A DNA stretch of 64,000 bases from Urophycis tenuis (taxonomy: Eukaryota; Chordata; Actinopteri; Gadiformes; Phycidae), in assembly GCA_036785325.1 (NCBI GenBank), contig JAXIVH010000002.1, forward strand, positions 6,537,424 through 6,601,423. The letters run 5' to 3'. This document shows positions 35,305 through 48,519 of this stretch, in pieces. Numbering within the stretch: the first letter of the stretch is position 1; each line of letters begins with the position of its first letter. The notes under the pieces were generated by a model. It was given only the letters and a program-made list of their open reading frames with translations, made no database searches and was not told where the DNA came from. A program made the translations under genes and the position numbers.

Positions 35305-37143
35305 GGTTGGGAAATGTTAAAAGGTGTTAATTTGTTAGGAAGCACTGCCTTAAAGGGCTGGTAGCAGAAACTATTTAAGTACATCAGAGGGTGAGGAGGT
35401 GGGACAAATTGAACGAAAAGAGAAAAGAAAGGGTGGGAATAGATTTGGGGAAAGAAGATAACAATAATTATTTAGGCGTTTCAATCATAGAATTTCACCA
35501 TGAAAAGGCAACACTTCTGAATAGTTGTTTCTTGTTCATTACGTTGTTTCTTCGTCATTGTAGACATTTGGTATTTTGCATATATATTTCGAGTAGGCTA
35601 TCGGTCTAATTTTGGGGAAAAAACACTAATTTCAGAATGTAAAAAAGTACAGATTATGGGTCTTTTTATACTTTTACACGTTATAGCCTACCAAGGTGCA
35701 AAACTGTATTGCCATATGAAATATTTTTTCGGAATTTTATATTAAAGGCATGCAGTGAACGAATTGAAAATTCGGTCTTTCAATGCATTTTCTTACTAGC
35801 GGTGGAAAAATACTGAGGACTTGCTGAGGTTGAACCCACATAATGTAAAATAGATCAACAATGTTGCGGCTGACGGTTCGTCCTCCCCGTTGGGAGAATG
35901 TGGAACACGACATGTAGCGTCACGTCCACACATTTTAACAGCTTGGCCTATCGCTCATTGCCTATCTTTTTGACCAATTTGCGTTAACAGGCTGAGCGTT
36001 TGGGTCAAATTACGAGGGACTGGCCATAACACGTGGACGGCCGAGCGAAATTAGATTTTATTTGTATTTATTACTGGATTTTAAGTGTAGTGTAGGATCA
36101 CACAATCCGCATTTAGTTGGTTAAATGGCATCACCGTGTTGGTGCAATTGAATGTTGCGACACATGGCTCATGTACACCTTTGGTAAATGCAGGAAAACA
36201 CATAATCAATGTATCCTAAGCTATGCACTGAACATCAAAGCAAACGCAGGGGGTACACATGCCGTGCAGCATACGACACATGGTGACCTAAACAGCGCCG
36301 GGGTTAAGAGCTACTGTTGAACTGTGCAGGCCAGCGGAGCCCCCGCGGAGATGCGCGCCCGACGAGCTTCACCGTCCCCCTCGAAATAACATCTGTGTTA
36401 CCTCCGTGGCATATAGCAATCTATTTCAGATGGTCTTAATACTACGTGTTTTTTTCTTTGCTTAAATTGCCTTATTCGGGCAGATAGAATTGTGTTGAGG
36501 ATTAAGGCCATATAGGCCTACCGTGTTATTTCTGACGTTATCATTTAATAGGCCTATACAATTTTAATACTATACGTTTTACATCCTAAATAAATCGTTT
36601 TTTTAAGTGTAACAATATGTTAGCGTTGATTTTCGCAAATGCCAACATGCTGAGGAAGCCCGATATGAGCGCTTTATTGTAGTATATATCATGACGCCCA
36701 TATTAGTGATCGTAGCGACAGTAGATTATGAGCGCATTGACTTCTATTAAATGTGGTGCATAGCCTACCTTGGATCATTCTTATTCCAGACGCTGTAAAA
36801 ATTATATTCCACGGAAGATTTTGGATGATTAAGCTCATCTTTTTTGCTTTCTTGATTGGTCGAAATCCGTCTAACGTGTCTCAAATATAAAGTATCGACG
36901 TTGACTTAAAGTAAACCTACAATAATCTAAAAAAGAAATAAAAAAAATAGTAAGTATCTCCAATTCCCGACTTGTGGCTCTGATTTGCTGTCCGGAGTGT
37001 GTTTGTGCATGTGTGTGTGTCTCTCTCTCTCTCCACTCACACTTTGAGACGACCACCAATCCGCGGGGAAGGAGTCCCGGGTGCGCGTGTTGTATGAAAT
37101 CGGGGGCGGGCATTAGTGGCGTGTTGGGGCTGCCGTCCCGCAC

Positions 37144-37159
37144 TCATTATGCATAATGA
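37144..37159. promoter_or_regulatory. 16-bp perfect palindrome with octamer/POU-like core
   Basis: TCATTATGCATAATGA reads the same on both strands and contains ATGCAT with flanking AAT/ATT, resembling binding sites of POU or paired homeodomain dimers. TATTCAT follows three bases later. It lies about 1.85 kb upstream of the receptor start. The assignment is by motif only. Confidence 0.4.
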
Positions 37160-38989
37160 CTATTCATAAGGCCAATGCGTTTGACCCACTCGCCTCGTCG
37201 TTATCCTTCAGTAGGAAATCAAAAGGAAGGAGGAAAGACGAGCCACTGGACACACATTAGAACCAACACTAACACATGTGATAATACATAAGGCCTATTA
37301 AAGGCTTGTTAAACTACAGACAATAGGCTACATTATATTTATATAGGATAAACTGTGGAAATGCTATATGCTATAATAATGCTGTCCAATTGATAATTAA
37401 TTGATCCATTCATTCATATTTTCTGTCGAAAGATTAGTCATAAACCCGATGACACAGATGCGATGGCCCGAGACGTAAATCTCTCCCCGTGAACCCCTTA
37501 TTACTTATAGACCATGTTGTAATTTACGATTAAAAAAATAAATAAATCCCAACTAATGTGCTTTTAAACGGCGGACAAAGTACATGGTCACAAAGAAAAA
37601 TGCCACGTTATGTATTAGGCTATCATCAATGTTGATGTAGTCGGTAAGCGATTAGGAAAAAATGTCATTGCTTGGGAATGCATCATATTATCACATTTGT
37701 TTAAGATTTATTATAATGGGTTTGTGAAAAGGCTTGGTTTTAATTACCAAATTATTAGAGGAAAATATTTCGCTTACAAAAGTAGCATGATGAGACTAAG
37801 CCATCTCCTTTAAATAAACTAAACGCAAGATTAGATGAAGGAGAAGGTAAAGATGAAGATGACCCGGCAAAGCAGTTTTCCTGTAGATGTAAATTCAACA
37901 AATATCAAGAGAATTACTTTTGACCATGCCATATTGAGATTTAGATATTTTTAGAGGCTTTTTGAAGCAACTCAATTAAATGACCATGACCGTCAACAAT
38001 TTACTTCAACAATTCAGTTCCAGATCTCCAAATCTCAACAGTCACAGATGAATACCAGTTACAGATACTATATTAGTGATGTGCTGTCAGATGAATCATT
38101 GTGTATGTTATTATTAATACATTACGGAACCTTGTGGGTACCAGTATTTATTTCTGCTGTCACTGAGCACAATTTTCTGACTGAACGTGAGCGGGGACAC
38201 TCGGGTCAGTAACGCCAGGCGTGCTGGTGGTGCAGTCAATGGGCTGTCACCTCCCACGCCACTGCACTAACTAATGCACTTCACTTACCACCCAATGTCA
38301 ATACCACATCCAATCACGTCCCAACAGCATGCGTCACGCGCGCACACTGCCTTTATATGGTGGTCTGATGTCTGGAGCACAGAGATGAACTGTACACTTT
38401 AGTGCTCCGTTGCAACAACATTTTTCCATGTCAGGGCAACGGGCTCTGATTAAATCACAACGTCTTTCAGCATTTGTCGGGAGAGTTGTTTTTGGCCCCG
38501 GTGGTGGTCGGTCTGGGGGCCTCAGCTGCGGGGGCTTCGGCCAGCGCTGTCTGCCTGGAGACGACCAGGGGAAACTGTTCACCGGTTGGTTGACCACGTC
38601 CACCAGGACCTCTAGGATGTAAGGCTCACGTCTGTCTGTGCTCCTCCCGGGGGGGGTGTGCGGTGCTGCATACATGTGTTGGTGAGAAGAGGCTGTAAAG
38701 AGGAGAGGGAGCATACCTATCCCCATGGGGTGTGAGGAATTTGAACAAATACCTGGCAGGGGCATGCCAAACTGGGGACGGGGGGCTAAAGGGGAAGGGG
38801 TGGGAGGGAGGCGCAGGAGGGAAGGGGTTTCCGGGAGACAGCAGTGATGAGCTCAAGTTCCCCCTCCCGGTCTTTTTTTATTAAGAGACAGACAGGTGCT
38901 CCACGACGGAGCCCTGTGAGGTTACAGCAGGGGGGCTGCTTGATGTGGCGGCGATGGCTGACGCCCGGGGATCGCAGCACAGAACCGCA

Positions 38990-39015
38990 TTGGAATTGGG
39001 TCGCGCCAATTCCAA
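38990..39015. repeat. 10-bp inverted repeat, 6-nt loop
   Basis: TTGGAATTGG and CCAATTCCAA flank GTCGCG. Perfect arms. Confidence 0.8.
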
Positions 39016-40790
39016 ATGAAATGCGCACGTAACACACCGTCGACAGAACACGAGACGGGGAGACCCGTATCGCATGCAGGGTTCTGCGGGTCCGTGCCGT
39101 GGATATCACGCCGGCGAATGCTGATATTAAATAATATTGACTGAAACAACTGTGAAAAGGGTTCAAAGTTATTGGTTCCACGTGTTGCCTTTGGAAGTTT
39201 AAAGTTCATTCTGAGTAAACCCGTTTTTATGCCATAGGTAGGCTCTGTGAGGATCACAGTTCACCAGACACTTATTTGCATTGACACCAAACGGTTGATG
39301 CATAGGCTGGGTCATGTTAATGAAAAGCAATCATTCAATTAAGACATGTTTTCTTTGGCTATGCATGCACACATGTAAACCATATTATAATAGTGGTGCT
39401 GAGCTGGCACATTACGGTAGATCCACAGACAAAACAAGTGCCAGTAAAGGTTAGGGAGTGGGTGGACTGGATGAACCCTTGCATGTGAGTCAATCACGTA
39501 CACCACCGTTCGCTCAGCATTCAACACCCTTGATTCTTTATCTTCTTTGCAAAGGTTCCTTTTTCCCCTTCTTTTTCATCGTAGTATTCGTAGGTCACAG
39601 GGGGTAAAGTGGTGAAACACAAAGGAATTTTGAATCACACCGCGGCCTCCTTAAAAAAACACTCTTTGTTATTATTATTGCATGTGTCATCATTTATTTA
39701 GGCAGTCACAACTCCGCCCCGACAACAAATTATAATCCCAGACATCACATCTTACAGCTCCCTAACCTGCCTGTTGGCTGTCCTTGCTCACTCTTCATTT
39801 GGCTAATTAAGCGGCCTCATTTCTTAACAGTGCGACTGACAGATTGCCCATGGGCTCACCGGCGCAGCCATCGCAGGCTTGATTAAATGGGCGGACGTTT
39901 TCTGCCTTGTGACAAACGGTCGTTGGACCAGGCGGGCTCATTACAGCCCCGCGATGAGTTATTGATCCCCCTGTCCCGGGTCTGTGTTTACAGTTACACA
40001 TCACTTTCTCCATCATGCTGTCACCGGCCTTCATGCACTGTCTTGGGATGAGGACTGGGGGATTTCTTTAAGGGCCTCTGGTAGACCTTTCTTGGTTGTT
40101 CAAATCCAATGGGAGTCAATGTATCCTCCCAGAGGTCTCACAGGTCCAGACAGAGCTTGCGTTGTCCCCACACAGCTTTTGGAAGACTTTAATTGAGAGT
40201 GCTGGGGGTGGTCACCTCAAATGTACTATTTGCTGGCGTTTCTTCTGACCTTTGCACACAACATCCCTGAGTCGTATAAACAACACAGAGGCTGATTCCT
40301 CAACGACCAATCGAATGTCTGAAGTCTATACACTTGCAGGCTTGCAGAGTGTTAGAGATATTGTGAAAAAAACACTCCAGCTGTGACAAACTCTGGACGT
40401 CGGTCCAGTGTGCAGGGGCTTCTCTCGTCTGGAGAAAGCCTCGGTCCTCCCCAGGGGCCCCTGGTTTCCACAGCAGCCGGCGTCCAAACAGCCAGCAGGG
40501 AATAAGATTCCTTTACTGCAACACGCTCTCAAATGATTTAGCAACACCCTTCTCTATTACTCTGTCAATCATTTTGATACTAAGGCTGCAAAATAACACA
40601 TTAAATATAACATGGTGTTTGCATTATTTCGACCCGAGTGGGAGGGAAAAAAAAACATTTGTCAGGCTGATACAAAATTTTGCTAAAAGGGCACTTGTGT
40701 TTTTTCTTACATAGAATGTAAGTGTAGTTCTAGAGGCAGGCACTGTCTTGTTTATATGTGCATTGTTTATGTTGTAAAGTGTCTTTAAAG

Positions 40791-40814
40791 ACTTCACACC
40801 CTAAGGTGTGAAGT
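40791..40814. repeat. 10-bp inverted repeat, 4-nt loop
   Basis: ACTTCACACC, loop CTAA, GGTGTGAAGT. Too short for a precursor microRNA. Confidence 0.8.
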
Positions 40815-40976
40815 GCGTTCTTCTGTAGTGTCCTCACACCTGCTTTTTTTCACCCTGGCCCTTCAATTGGCCCTCACGAGCCAGGTGTGAGGCCTCTGGC
40901 TAATCTAGTAGCTAGTATTAGTGTTATTATCTAATTACCATTTAAAATGCTAACTTTGAGACGCTTAGCATCCCCT

Positions 40977-41018
40977 CCCCCCCCCCCCCCCCCCCCCCCC
41001 CCCCACACACACACACAA
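40977..41018. repeat. Poly-C run of 28 then (AC)n
   Basis: C run at 40977-41004 leading into an AC tract. Confidence 0.9.
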
Positions 41019-41562
41019 CGTCATCCGCAACCCACCACAGTTCCCTGCCCTGTCTGGGCTAGAAAAGTTGTTTGAACCTGCCCACTGGTGGCTGATTATG
41101 AGTACTGCATCCACTAAATCGTGGACCACCAGAAATGGACAAGGGTGGAAGAAATGTATAGAATATTTAAATAATAATGATCCATATAGATAACACATAT
41201 ATAACAATATGTGCATTATATTATATAGATTAGACGACTTGTTGGATGTATGAAATAATGGATAATGGATAATAATTTGACGCGACCTCACTTCTCGCAC
41301 ATTATGCAAATTAAAATAAACGCAATTGGCAAATGACCAACAAAATGTAACATGATTTATATCATAGGCCTGTAGTAGCTTGGGTTTATTTTTACCCCCA
41401 ACAAATGATTTGCATAATGTTTAATGCTATCATGCTTTGACAAATCCGAATAACATTTCTCACATGTCCAATATCGGTATACCTTCATGACATCATAGGT
41501 CACTTCATGGACTCCTTGTCTCAGATTAAAACAGCTTAAATCACTGCGAGGCCGCGTGCGGG

Positions 41563-41564
<2 letters not shown>

Positions 41565-41617
<53 letters not shown>

Positions 41618-41636
41618 ACGCGCGCACGCACACGGG

Positions 41637-41706
<70 letters not shown>
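41565..41706. repeat. (GC)n/(CA)n compound microsatellite
   Basis: A GC-alternating start, then CA repeats with CG and GGG interruptions, then a pure CA tract to 41706. Confidence 0.9.
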
Positions 41707-41710
<4 letters not shown>

Positions 41711-41879
41711 ATTCTGTCCAACTATCCGTAAGGTCCGTTATGCCCAATTGGGCTAAATCCTTATATAGCCTACTAAAAGTATGTCGATGTTACAGGATGT
41801 CACCGTTGTATTTTGCGAACTGTTTATACGGAGATGTACAAAATTCGGATAATAAATACGATTAAAAAAAAAATAGGCA

Positions 41880-42072
41880 TGCTCGTTGGAAGAGCGTCTT
41901 GAGCGGCTGCCCATCACAGAGCGCGACATGTAACGAGCTCGTGACACGGGACAGCCCGCAGCGCGCAGCAGAAGTAGGCTAGGTTCGGGAAGTCAGCGAT
42001 GAAATATTGCTATTATTTTTGCGTGCCACCACTAGAACTGCACTGCATATACTGCAAATAGCCAATCGGGAG
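41880..42072 (+). other. Candidate non-coding first exon, possibly of kcnj14
   Basis: A CpG-containing stretch ends in TCGGGAG|GTAAGTGA, a near-ideal splice donor at 42073, with no open frame. The next downstream plus-strand gene is kcnj14, 10.8 kb away. There is no direct link between them in the sequence, so this is a weak inference. Confidence 0.2.
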
Positions 42073-42738
42073 GTAAGTGACTACTGTGTGGAAATGTGAT
42101 ATTTACCGTTGTTATTTGTATTTGACCGAGTTGCGTTTAGCCTAGATTTGTCACCGCTGCGCGGGGAATGCCTGACACGTGCCGCGTCTTTTGGAGACAG
42201 GTGCGCTCGTTGGTTCTTCATCGGAGACGCGATGGAAGCCGCCGTGGGGGACTCATGGGCTACCTTTAGAGGCAAACTTCTGTAGTTCAACAACGTAACC
42301 CTTCGAAACGACGTGCAGCATTGCGGATGATGCAGGTTTTCACATTGGCGATAGGATTTTTTTTTTTTTTTTTAAATAGGCCTAATGTCAGAATATGATG
42401 ACATCTGGGATAGGCTATCCTTTTTTTTTTTTACATCGTAATTATAACTGTTACCATTCTAAACGTGGCTTCGCATTATGCAGATGTGTATTCGGTGTAT
42501 TCAGATGTCATGAAGTTGTAAGTTGCCTCAAAAGCTTGGAGCTCGGTGTATAATTGTCTGCGTGGCCATGTATTTATTATGAAACTGTAGTGGATCGAAT
42601 CACGAGGCAATAAAAGCCAGAGAAAGTTATTTCTTTGGCAAATTTGTGGCTTGTCTTTTAGACCACCGCATAGCATGAACGTCCCTTTTTCAAGCTGCCA
42701 CTTGGGTTAGTACCTTTTCAAGTGATATTTATTGTGAT

Positions 42739-42739
42739 G

Positions 42740-42801
<62 letters not shown>
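42739..42801. repeat. (GT)n microsatellite
   Basis: About 60 bp of pure GT repeat. Confidence 0.9.
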
Positions 42802-44208
42802 TGCTTGCATGTCAGCAATATTTTATTTCAGAAGTAAAGAATGACAATGCAGATCCACTTGACTTTGTGCTGTATGATGTTTTCTATGTGTTTTCTACTC
42901 TTTGTCATCATATATGCTCCTCGTCAGCACCTTTTCTTTTAAGTATCGATGCTCTTACACAAGAGAGTGACAGTAATTACCCCTGGTAAATATTACAGCC
43001 ACCACATTTGAGTTCACTATGTGTTCTAATAGATGAAACCTTCTGCCCTTTTTTGTATGGCAGCACATCTTTTTCTCTGCTGTTTTAGTATCTTGCACCA
43101 TTACAGCAGGAGCAAAAATGTACTCTGTGTGTGGCTGCTCGCCTGGCAAGGGTTCTGACATAGAAAACAGAAACCTCCCTGCAATCCCTGAAGTCCCTGA
43201 TATGGCCATATAAATAGCCGGATTCAAAGGCTATTTGTTTATTTTGCGACATATCTACATGCACTCGCTACATGGAGTACATCACAATATGATATTTATG
43301 CAAATAAATGCATGGGTGTTAACTATGTTTTGCAGTTGATTATGTGGTCCAGCCACATAGACATGAACTTGTGTTTGGGTAAATAAATATTTAGTTTGTT
43401 TTTCTTTTTGTGATTATGGTTTTGAGGTGAAGGAAAAGTGTACAAGCTTCAGAAATTAGCACTTGAATATGTTTTCCACTGGCTCGCCGTCATCCACATG
43501 GCATGGATTGCTAGGTTTCTGGTATCCGCAAATAGATTCCAGCATGTAGCAGATATACTGGGTCAAACTGTGTTTAAAGGCAACGAAGCATCTTTTCTCC
43601 CATACAAAACATTTGCACAAATGTACTAGTTTCATTAGAAGGAAGGAGTTTTTGGACAGTTTAGTATTTGGTGACGATGCTCATTTTATAACCTTCTGTT
43701 GTCCTGGTGGCATGTTGTGTTGTCACTGTTGTGGAAGAGTCAAATGTTGTGAGTGATGTAATCACCAGTACATCGACCCCCTACTTGTGTATTGATCAAA
43801 GGGGCAGTGTGACTTTGTGACCGTTCTGTGCCTCTACATGATATTTGATATTATTTAATGATATATTAGCCAATGCTACATCGGATTATGTGTGTATACT
43901 GTAAAGGCCATCTGACATGGGGAACTATATGAGCAGATATTAGCCCAGACCATTACAAAAACAAAAGGACGCCCATGTGACGCTTGACACAGAAAGCTAA
44001 TCGGTGGCCTGCTTTTAAACCTCTACTAATCAATGTTGATTATTGACGGCTCCATATATGGACTGTCACATTAACGCCAAAAGGCATGCCTTAGTGTTAA
44101 CAATGGCAAACATATGACACATTTAGAACAGTGGGGCATGGCTGCAACCCTTGACTGTATGTGTTGACAGTCAATTATTCTGAGGAATACTGCAAGGGGC
44201 AGCCTTGA

Positions 44209-44213
<5 letters not shown>

Positions 44214-44257
<44 letters not shown>
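44214..44257. repeat. (GA)n microsatellite
   Basis: About 44 bp of pure GA repeat. Confidence 0.9.
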
Positions 44258-44262
<5 letters not shown>

Positions 44263-46823
44263 GATCCCATGCACCAAGTTACACTGTCCATCACAGTGAT
44301 TTATGTAACTACAATACACTGCTGATTTTCACTCCCAAAAAAACTTAAAGCGTCTGCTATAGAGCTTCCAGTGGTGGCTGTCTGTAGTGATTACTTCAGA
44401 TCACTCTGACAAGTATTGATTTGACTTCTCAGTGAGAACAAAATATTTAGGCACAAATAGTTCATACCCAAAATAATATCAATTAAATAATCGTCGACCA
44501 TTCTTCTGAGTGAATATGATCAACTGCTATTGAAAAGGATCCAAGCTACATGTGCCATACTTGGTTCCATTTCACAGGACATGAAAAGGGAGACCAGAAT
44601 GGAATGGAAGAAAAAGTGACAGCTAGACGCCCAATTTTGTCCCGAGCCTTATTCAATGACACTAAAATCATATTCCCGGGAACCTAATCCCAGTAGCACC
44701 TTGATATGGTCAGATAATCCGGATGGAGGGGGGGAAGTGAGAGGAGACAGAGGGAGAGAGAAATTGATGCAGGTAGAGAGAGAGATGGGGGAGAGAGGGA
44801 TATGGGGTAGAGAGAGAGAGAAGAGAGACTGATGCAGGTAGAGAGACAGATGTGATGGAATAGTTGGGGGGAGGGTTTGGGATGATGGCAAGGCCAGTGG
44901 ATTCTCAGTAAACTCCACAAAGCTGTTTGCTAAAGCCAGCAAATTGGTTTTACGAGTGTTGTCTGAGTCTAATGTACAGCTGTGGATACAGAACCAAAGT
45001 ATTTGATCCATTGTCCATATTCCTCATCAGATTGTTGGGTTGGCCTCCTGAATCTACTTATTTTTTGCCTGTTTTTTCTTTCTGTCCTCAACCCAAAGTG
45101 TGGGTGCAAATGATCCCTTTGTTCATCTGGTCTGCTTCTGGTCAGGCAGCGACTGATAATAATAGACCCTTAAGTACTCGATCATAGTCACACCATTGAC
45201 CAAATAACACAGAGATTTGGACAGAGATCGGGGGCCAAAAACACATACAGCTAACCCTGGTGAACTGTAACAGTACCTCAGTCACCCGCATCCCATTCAA
45301 AATCACGTCAGTAATGGCCGGCCCGCAACATATCGCATCATATAAGGCAGCATTGAGGATGCCAGGGAAGTGAAGTGTTTGCTTTGCAGAGACCCCCCCT
45401 CCCCCCCCCCCCCCCCTGCATGGTCTTTCTCACATGAGGCGTCATTTGAAACACTCGGCACCTCAACACGATAAGGTGCAGGAGTTGCACAAGCGATTTT
45501 GTGCGCAAGTACAAGCTCACACGCATGCCGACGTGCGCGTGGACACACACGCAGACACGCACAGAGCCCTGACCGCCTCGGCCCAGTTTATGTCATCAGC
45601 CGCCCAGCGCCTGCTGCCCGTGCCAGAGATTGCAGGTCTGACAGCCTGGAGTTTTGTTCCGTTTTTTTTTGTTTTTTTTCCCCCCCTCTTGGCAGTTGCT
45701 AGCGGTACAGAGAGCAAGGTCAGGGCTATCAGTGACCACTCGTTTTAAAGTGCCACCGCGGGCACAGCCCTTAGCTCCGGCATTACTACAGAATCAGCCT
45801 CCGCCATCTGTTTGGCCTTAAATTAAAATACCAGGTAATTTCTATCTGTGTTAAATAGAAGCCTTGCAACGGCCCGACGCCGTGAGCAGGACACAGTCGG
45901 CGCTGAGGTTCTCATGACTCGGTTGATGATAAAACGTGTGACGTGAGATTTGGAATTCGAGGTGACCCACCGTTTGGTTTGTTCATTTTGTTTTGTTGTA
46001 TTTCTATGCTTCTTCAAGAAAATAAAGATAATGTATTTACATACATAACAAACAATATTTTCTTTTTGATGATTGCAGGATTAAGTACTGGTTATTGTAT
46101 CTTTGTATCCTATACAAAGTTCACTTGAAAATTAAATAAAATGTTTGCATGAGCACTTAAATTTTGTGTGGGAATGTACTCTCATGTATTGATTAATGTA
46201 AGACCAATTCCAATTTGTGCACTTTTGTTGACATATTTGTTGTTCAATATATTCTGCCTGATTCTTTTGGCTGTATTATGCTATACACTAAGGCTATACC
46301 TACAGTATTGTAAACCTGAGTGTGTTTATACACATTCTTGCCAATTTTCCCGAATGGTAGCAATTCTTATGTAAAATCCTCAAGGGATTAGCAAAATGAT
46401 AGATGAGATTACCGTGGAGCAAGGTTATAATCTCCAGCCTTCCGATCACCGCTGCAGAAATAGATTTCCTCCCCACTTTGTCCAGACAACCCACTTAGTC
46501 CCAGTCTAGCCCCTTACCGGAAGAAATCACTCAATAAACCCCAATACAATCCCTACAATCCCATAGTTAAAACTAAACTGCAGACTATTACCACACAGAC
46601 TTAGCAAATTGAGTACATAGTGTTTTCATCAACACGTGAGTGAACTGAACAGATGTCAGTAAATCATATATTTGCTAGATTAGTTTTGCTGTCAACTTCA
46701 TCCAAATTGACTTACATACTCATAGAGGATTATTGTTCCAGATATGACCTGGTACACTAGGCTAAGTGTCAGAGACAGAAGGTGTGGAACTCCGATGACA
46801 GTTATGTGAACTGAACCTAAACT

Positions 46824-46896
46824 CAACCCTGGCGGGACTTGAACCCACAATCCCCAGCTCCGTAGGCTGATGCCTTATCCATTAGGCCACAGGGCT
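46824..46896 (-). tRNA. tRNA-Arg, anticodon ACG
   Basis: A 73-nt minus-strand sequence folds as a cloverleaf: acceptor AGCCCTG/CAGGGTT (with A-U and G-U at the end), D stem GCCT/AGGC, anticodon stem TCAGC/GCTGG with loop CTACGGA, and T arm GTGGG/CCCGC with TTCAAGT. A box TGGCCTAATGG and B box GGTTCAAGTCC fit polymerase III promoters. The body is that of the vertebrate tRNA-Arg CCG family, with A in place of C at position 34. I see no run of four T downstream. It differs from the neighbour at 47104 at six positions and could be drifting. Confidence 0.85.
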
Positions 46897-47103
46897 CTGC
46901 ATGGGAGTGGATACAAGAACTTCAACCTGCTTAACAAACACATAAGCAGTTCTTTACATCAGAAGTGACTTAAAGTAGTTGCTTATAGAGGCTTACTGTA
47001 ATTGCAAGAACATGGCACTTTACCCACACAGAGGAGAAGGCCATGCACCCGAGACCTTTCTGTGAACCCATGGGAAAGGAGAACATAGCTACGACCATAA
47101 CTC

Positions 47104-47176
47104 TGACCCTGGTGGGACTCGAACCCACAATCCCCAGCTCCGGAGGCTGATGCCTTATCCATTAGGCCACAGGGCC
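47104..47176 (-). tRNA. tRNA-Arg, anticodon CCG (copy 1)
   Basis: A 73-nt cloverleaf: acceptor GGCCCTG/CAGGGTC, D stem GCCT/AGGC, anticodon loop CTCCGGA, T arm GTGGG/CCCAC with TTCGAGT, discriminator A. It reads CGG codons. It is identical across all 73 bases to the copy at 48959-49031. No canonical TTTT terminator is seen close downstream. Confidence 0.93.
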
Positions 47177-47519
47177 CTTTTTAAGTGCCTTTATATATAT
47201 TTTTATTATATATATATAGGCCTATATATAATATAATATCATATCTTATCAAGGAGGATTGTAGTGTTGTGAGCTGAATTGTATGTTTTCCTTTACATAA
47301 ATGAAGACAATTCACCCTTAATTGCTATGGGAGGACCCCTAGAACCCACAAATGATGTGGCCCCAATAAGAAGACTCAATTACATTGACACCTTACCTAC
47401 ACAAACAATTGAGGGGCTTCATAAAATCGTTCTCAGGTAATTCATGCGGTTTGGGTCTTGTTCTTTCTGGTAGGTTACTGGTAGGTTGAGAGCAGCGAGT
47501 ATCAAATATAGAACCTCTG

Positions 47520-47585
47520 TCCACATCTGCCCCATTCAATCTTATGCTAACTGGGGGATTCCTTATCCATAGGGCCACAGGGTCC
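47520..47585 (-). pseudogene. tRNA-Arg pseudogene fragment (5' half)
   Basis: On the minus strand GGACCCTGTGGCC...ATGGATAAGG matches the 5' half of the neighbouring tRNA genes, then similarity is lost beyond the anticodon arm. Confidence 0.7.
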
Positions 47586-47878
47586 TGTGACAACAAGATA
47601 AGAGAGTTAAAATGGTCTCGACTTTGAGTCAAAGTCTCTGAGTAACAAGAAAATTAGATTCTCTGAATTCACGCTCCGTTTGGCTTAGGGTGATCCCAGG
47701 ATGTATAGCATGGAGGAGCGCTAATGCTAGGCTTAGCTTTGACGGTCGTCCCATAGGGACTGCTTACCATGGACGTGTGACTTCACAGGTGGTTCATGGA
47801 ATAGGTGGCAGACAGACATTTCTGGCAGAGAGCATTGGGGACCTAGCATAGAATGTATAAGATGGCAGTCAAACAAAT

Positions 47879-47925
47879 GTGAACCTGGTGAGGCTTGAAC
47901 TCACAGTCCCCAGAGACTCAGTGGC
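47879..47925 (-). pseudogene. tRNA-Arg pseudogene fragment (3' half)
   Basis: The plus strand matches the 3' half of the tRNA (T arm and variable region) with several substitutions, then diverges at the anticodon stem. Confidence 0.7.
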
Positions 47926-48230
47926 GCAGTGCGTTGTATATTGATCAACACAATAACATCATTCACACAGGCGCCTTACCAACACAAAACAACACTTCCG
48001 TTTGACATCCATTCATAGTCCGAGCAGTGTTGACCTGAAACACACACATATGCAGCGCAGCTTGCTTGACAAACAATCCCGCCGTGGATGCTAGTCTAAT
48101 AACTCCAACTTCATTCCCGTTTCCCAAGTTGCTTAACGCAGACGTCAACAATGACTGGCGCATGGAGGTCTTAGCCCATTATGCCATCTGTTATCTGGCT
48201 CCACGGAATCCCAGAGGTAAAAAATGTTTC

Positions 48231-48285
48231 CATGACACGCTTGCACCCACAATTCCCAGAGGCTCATTCAATGAGGCATGCATAT
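48231..48285 (-). pseudogene. Heavily decayed tRNA-Arg copy
   Basis: ACCCACAATTCCCAG and AGGCTCATTC retain the T-arm and anticodon-side text of the unit. The flank that follows (ATATTGAGCAACACAATTACATCATTCAC-like) matches the flank of the copy at 47879. Confidence 0.55.
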
Positions 48286-48445
48286 TGAGCAACACAATTA
48301 CATCATTCACTTACAAACAATGAATACTTTATTTTTACTTGTTTGTAGGTTGAGAGCACTGAGGATGCCCTGTACAAATCTGACCCGTAGAAGCTGTGTG
48401 AAGCTCACTGTTGGAGGAAGGAAACATGAAAGAAGTACCTAATTG

Positions 48446-48519
48446 TGACCCTGGGGGGACTCAAACTCACAACCCCCCAGCTCCAGGAGGCTGATGCATT
48501 ATCCATTATGTCCCAGGTC
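48446..48519 (-). pseudogene. tRNA-Arg pseudogene, full length
   Basis: Alignable over its whole length to the intact copies but with an extra base in the anticodon loop, mismatches in the D arm, and a T arm mutated to GTGAG...CCCCC. It is unlikely to yield a functional tRNA. Confidence 0.8.

Larger units (their letters stand above)
35305..46823. other. Intergenic region, no protein gene recognised
   Basis: About 11.5 kb without a supportable coding exon. It contains a 16-bp palindrome (37144-37159), an inverted repeat (38990-39015), a GC-balanced stretch at about 39660-40060 of the kind often seen in conserved non-coding elements, a poly-C run, long CA, GT and GA microsatellites, and a candidate non-coding exon ending at 42072. 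Confidence 0.55.

Noticed and set aside
47881..47935. A plus-strand tRNA suggested by TGGCGCAGTG (A-box-like)
   Set aside because: No B box or cloverleaf follows on that strand. The segment aligns as the decayed 3' half of a minus-strand tRNA-Arg copy.
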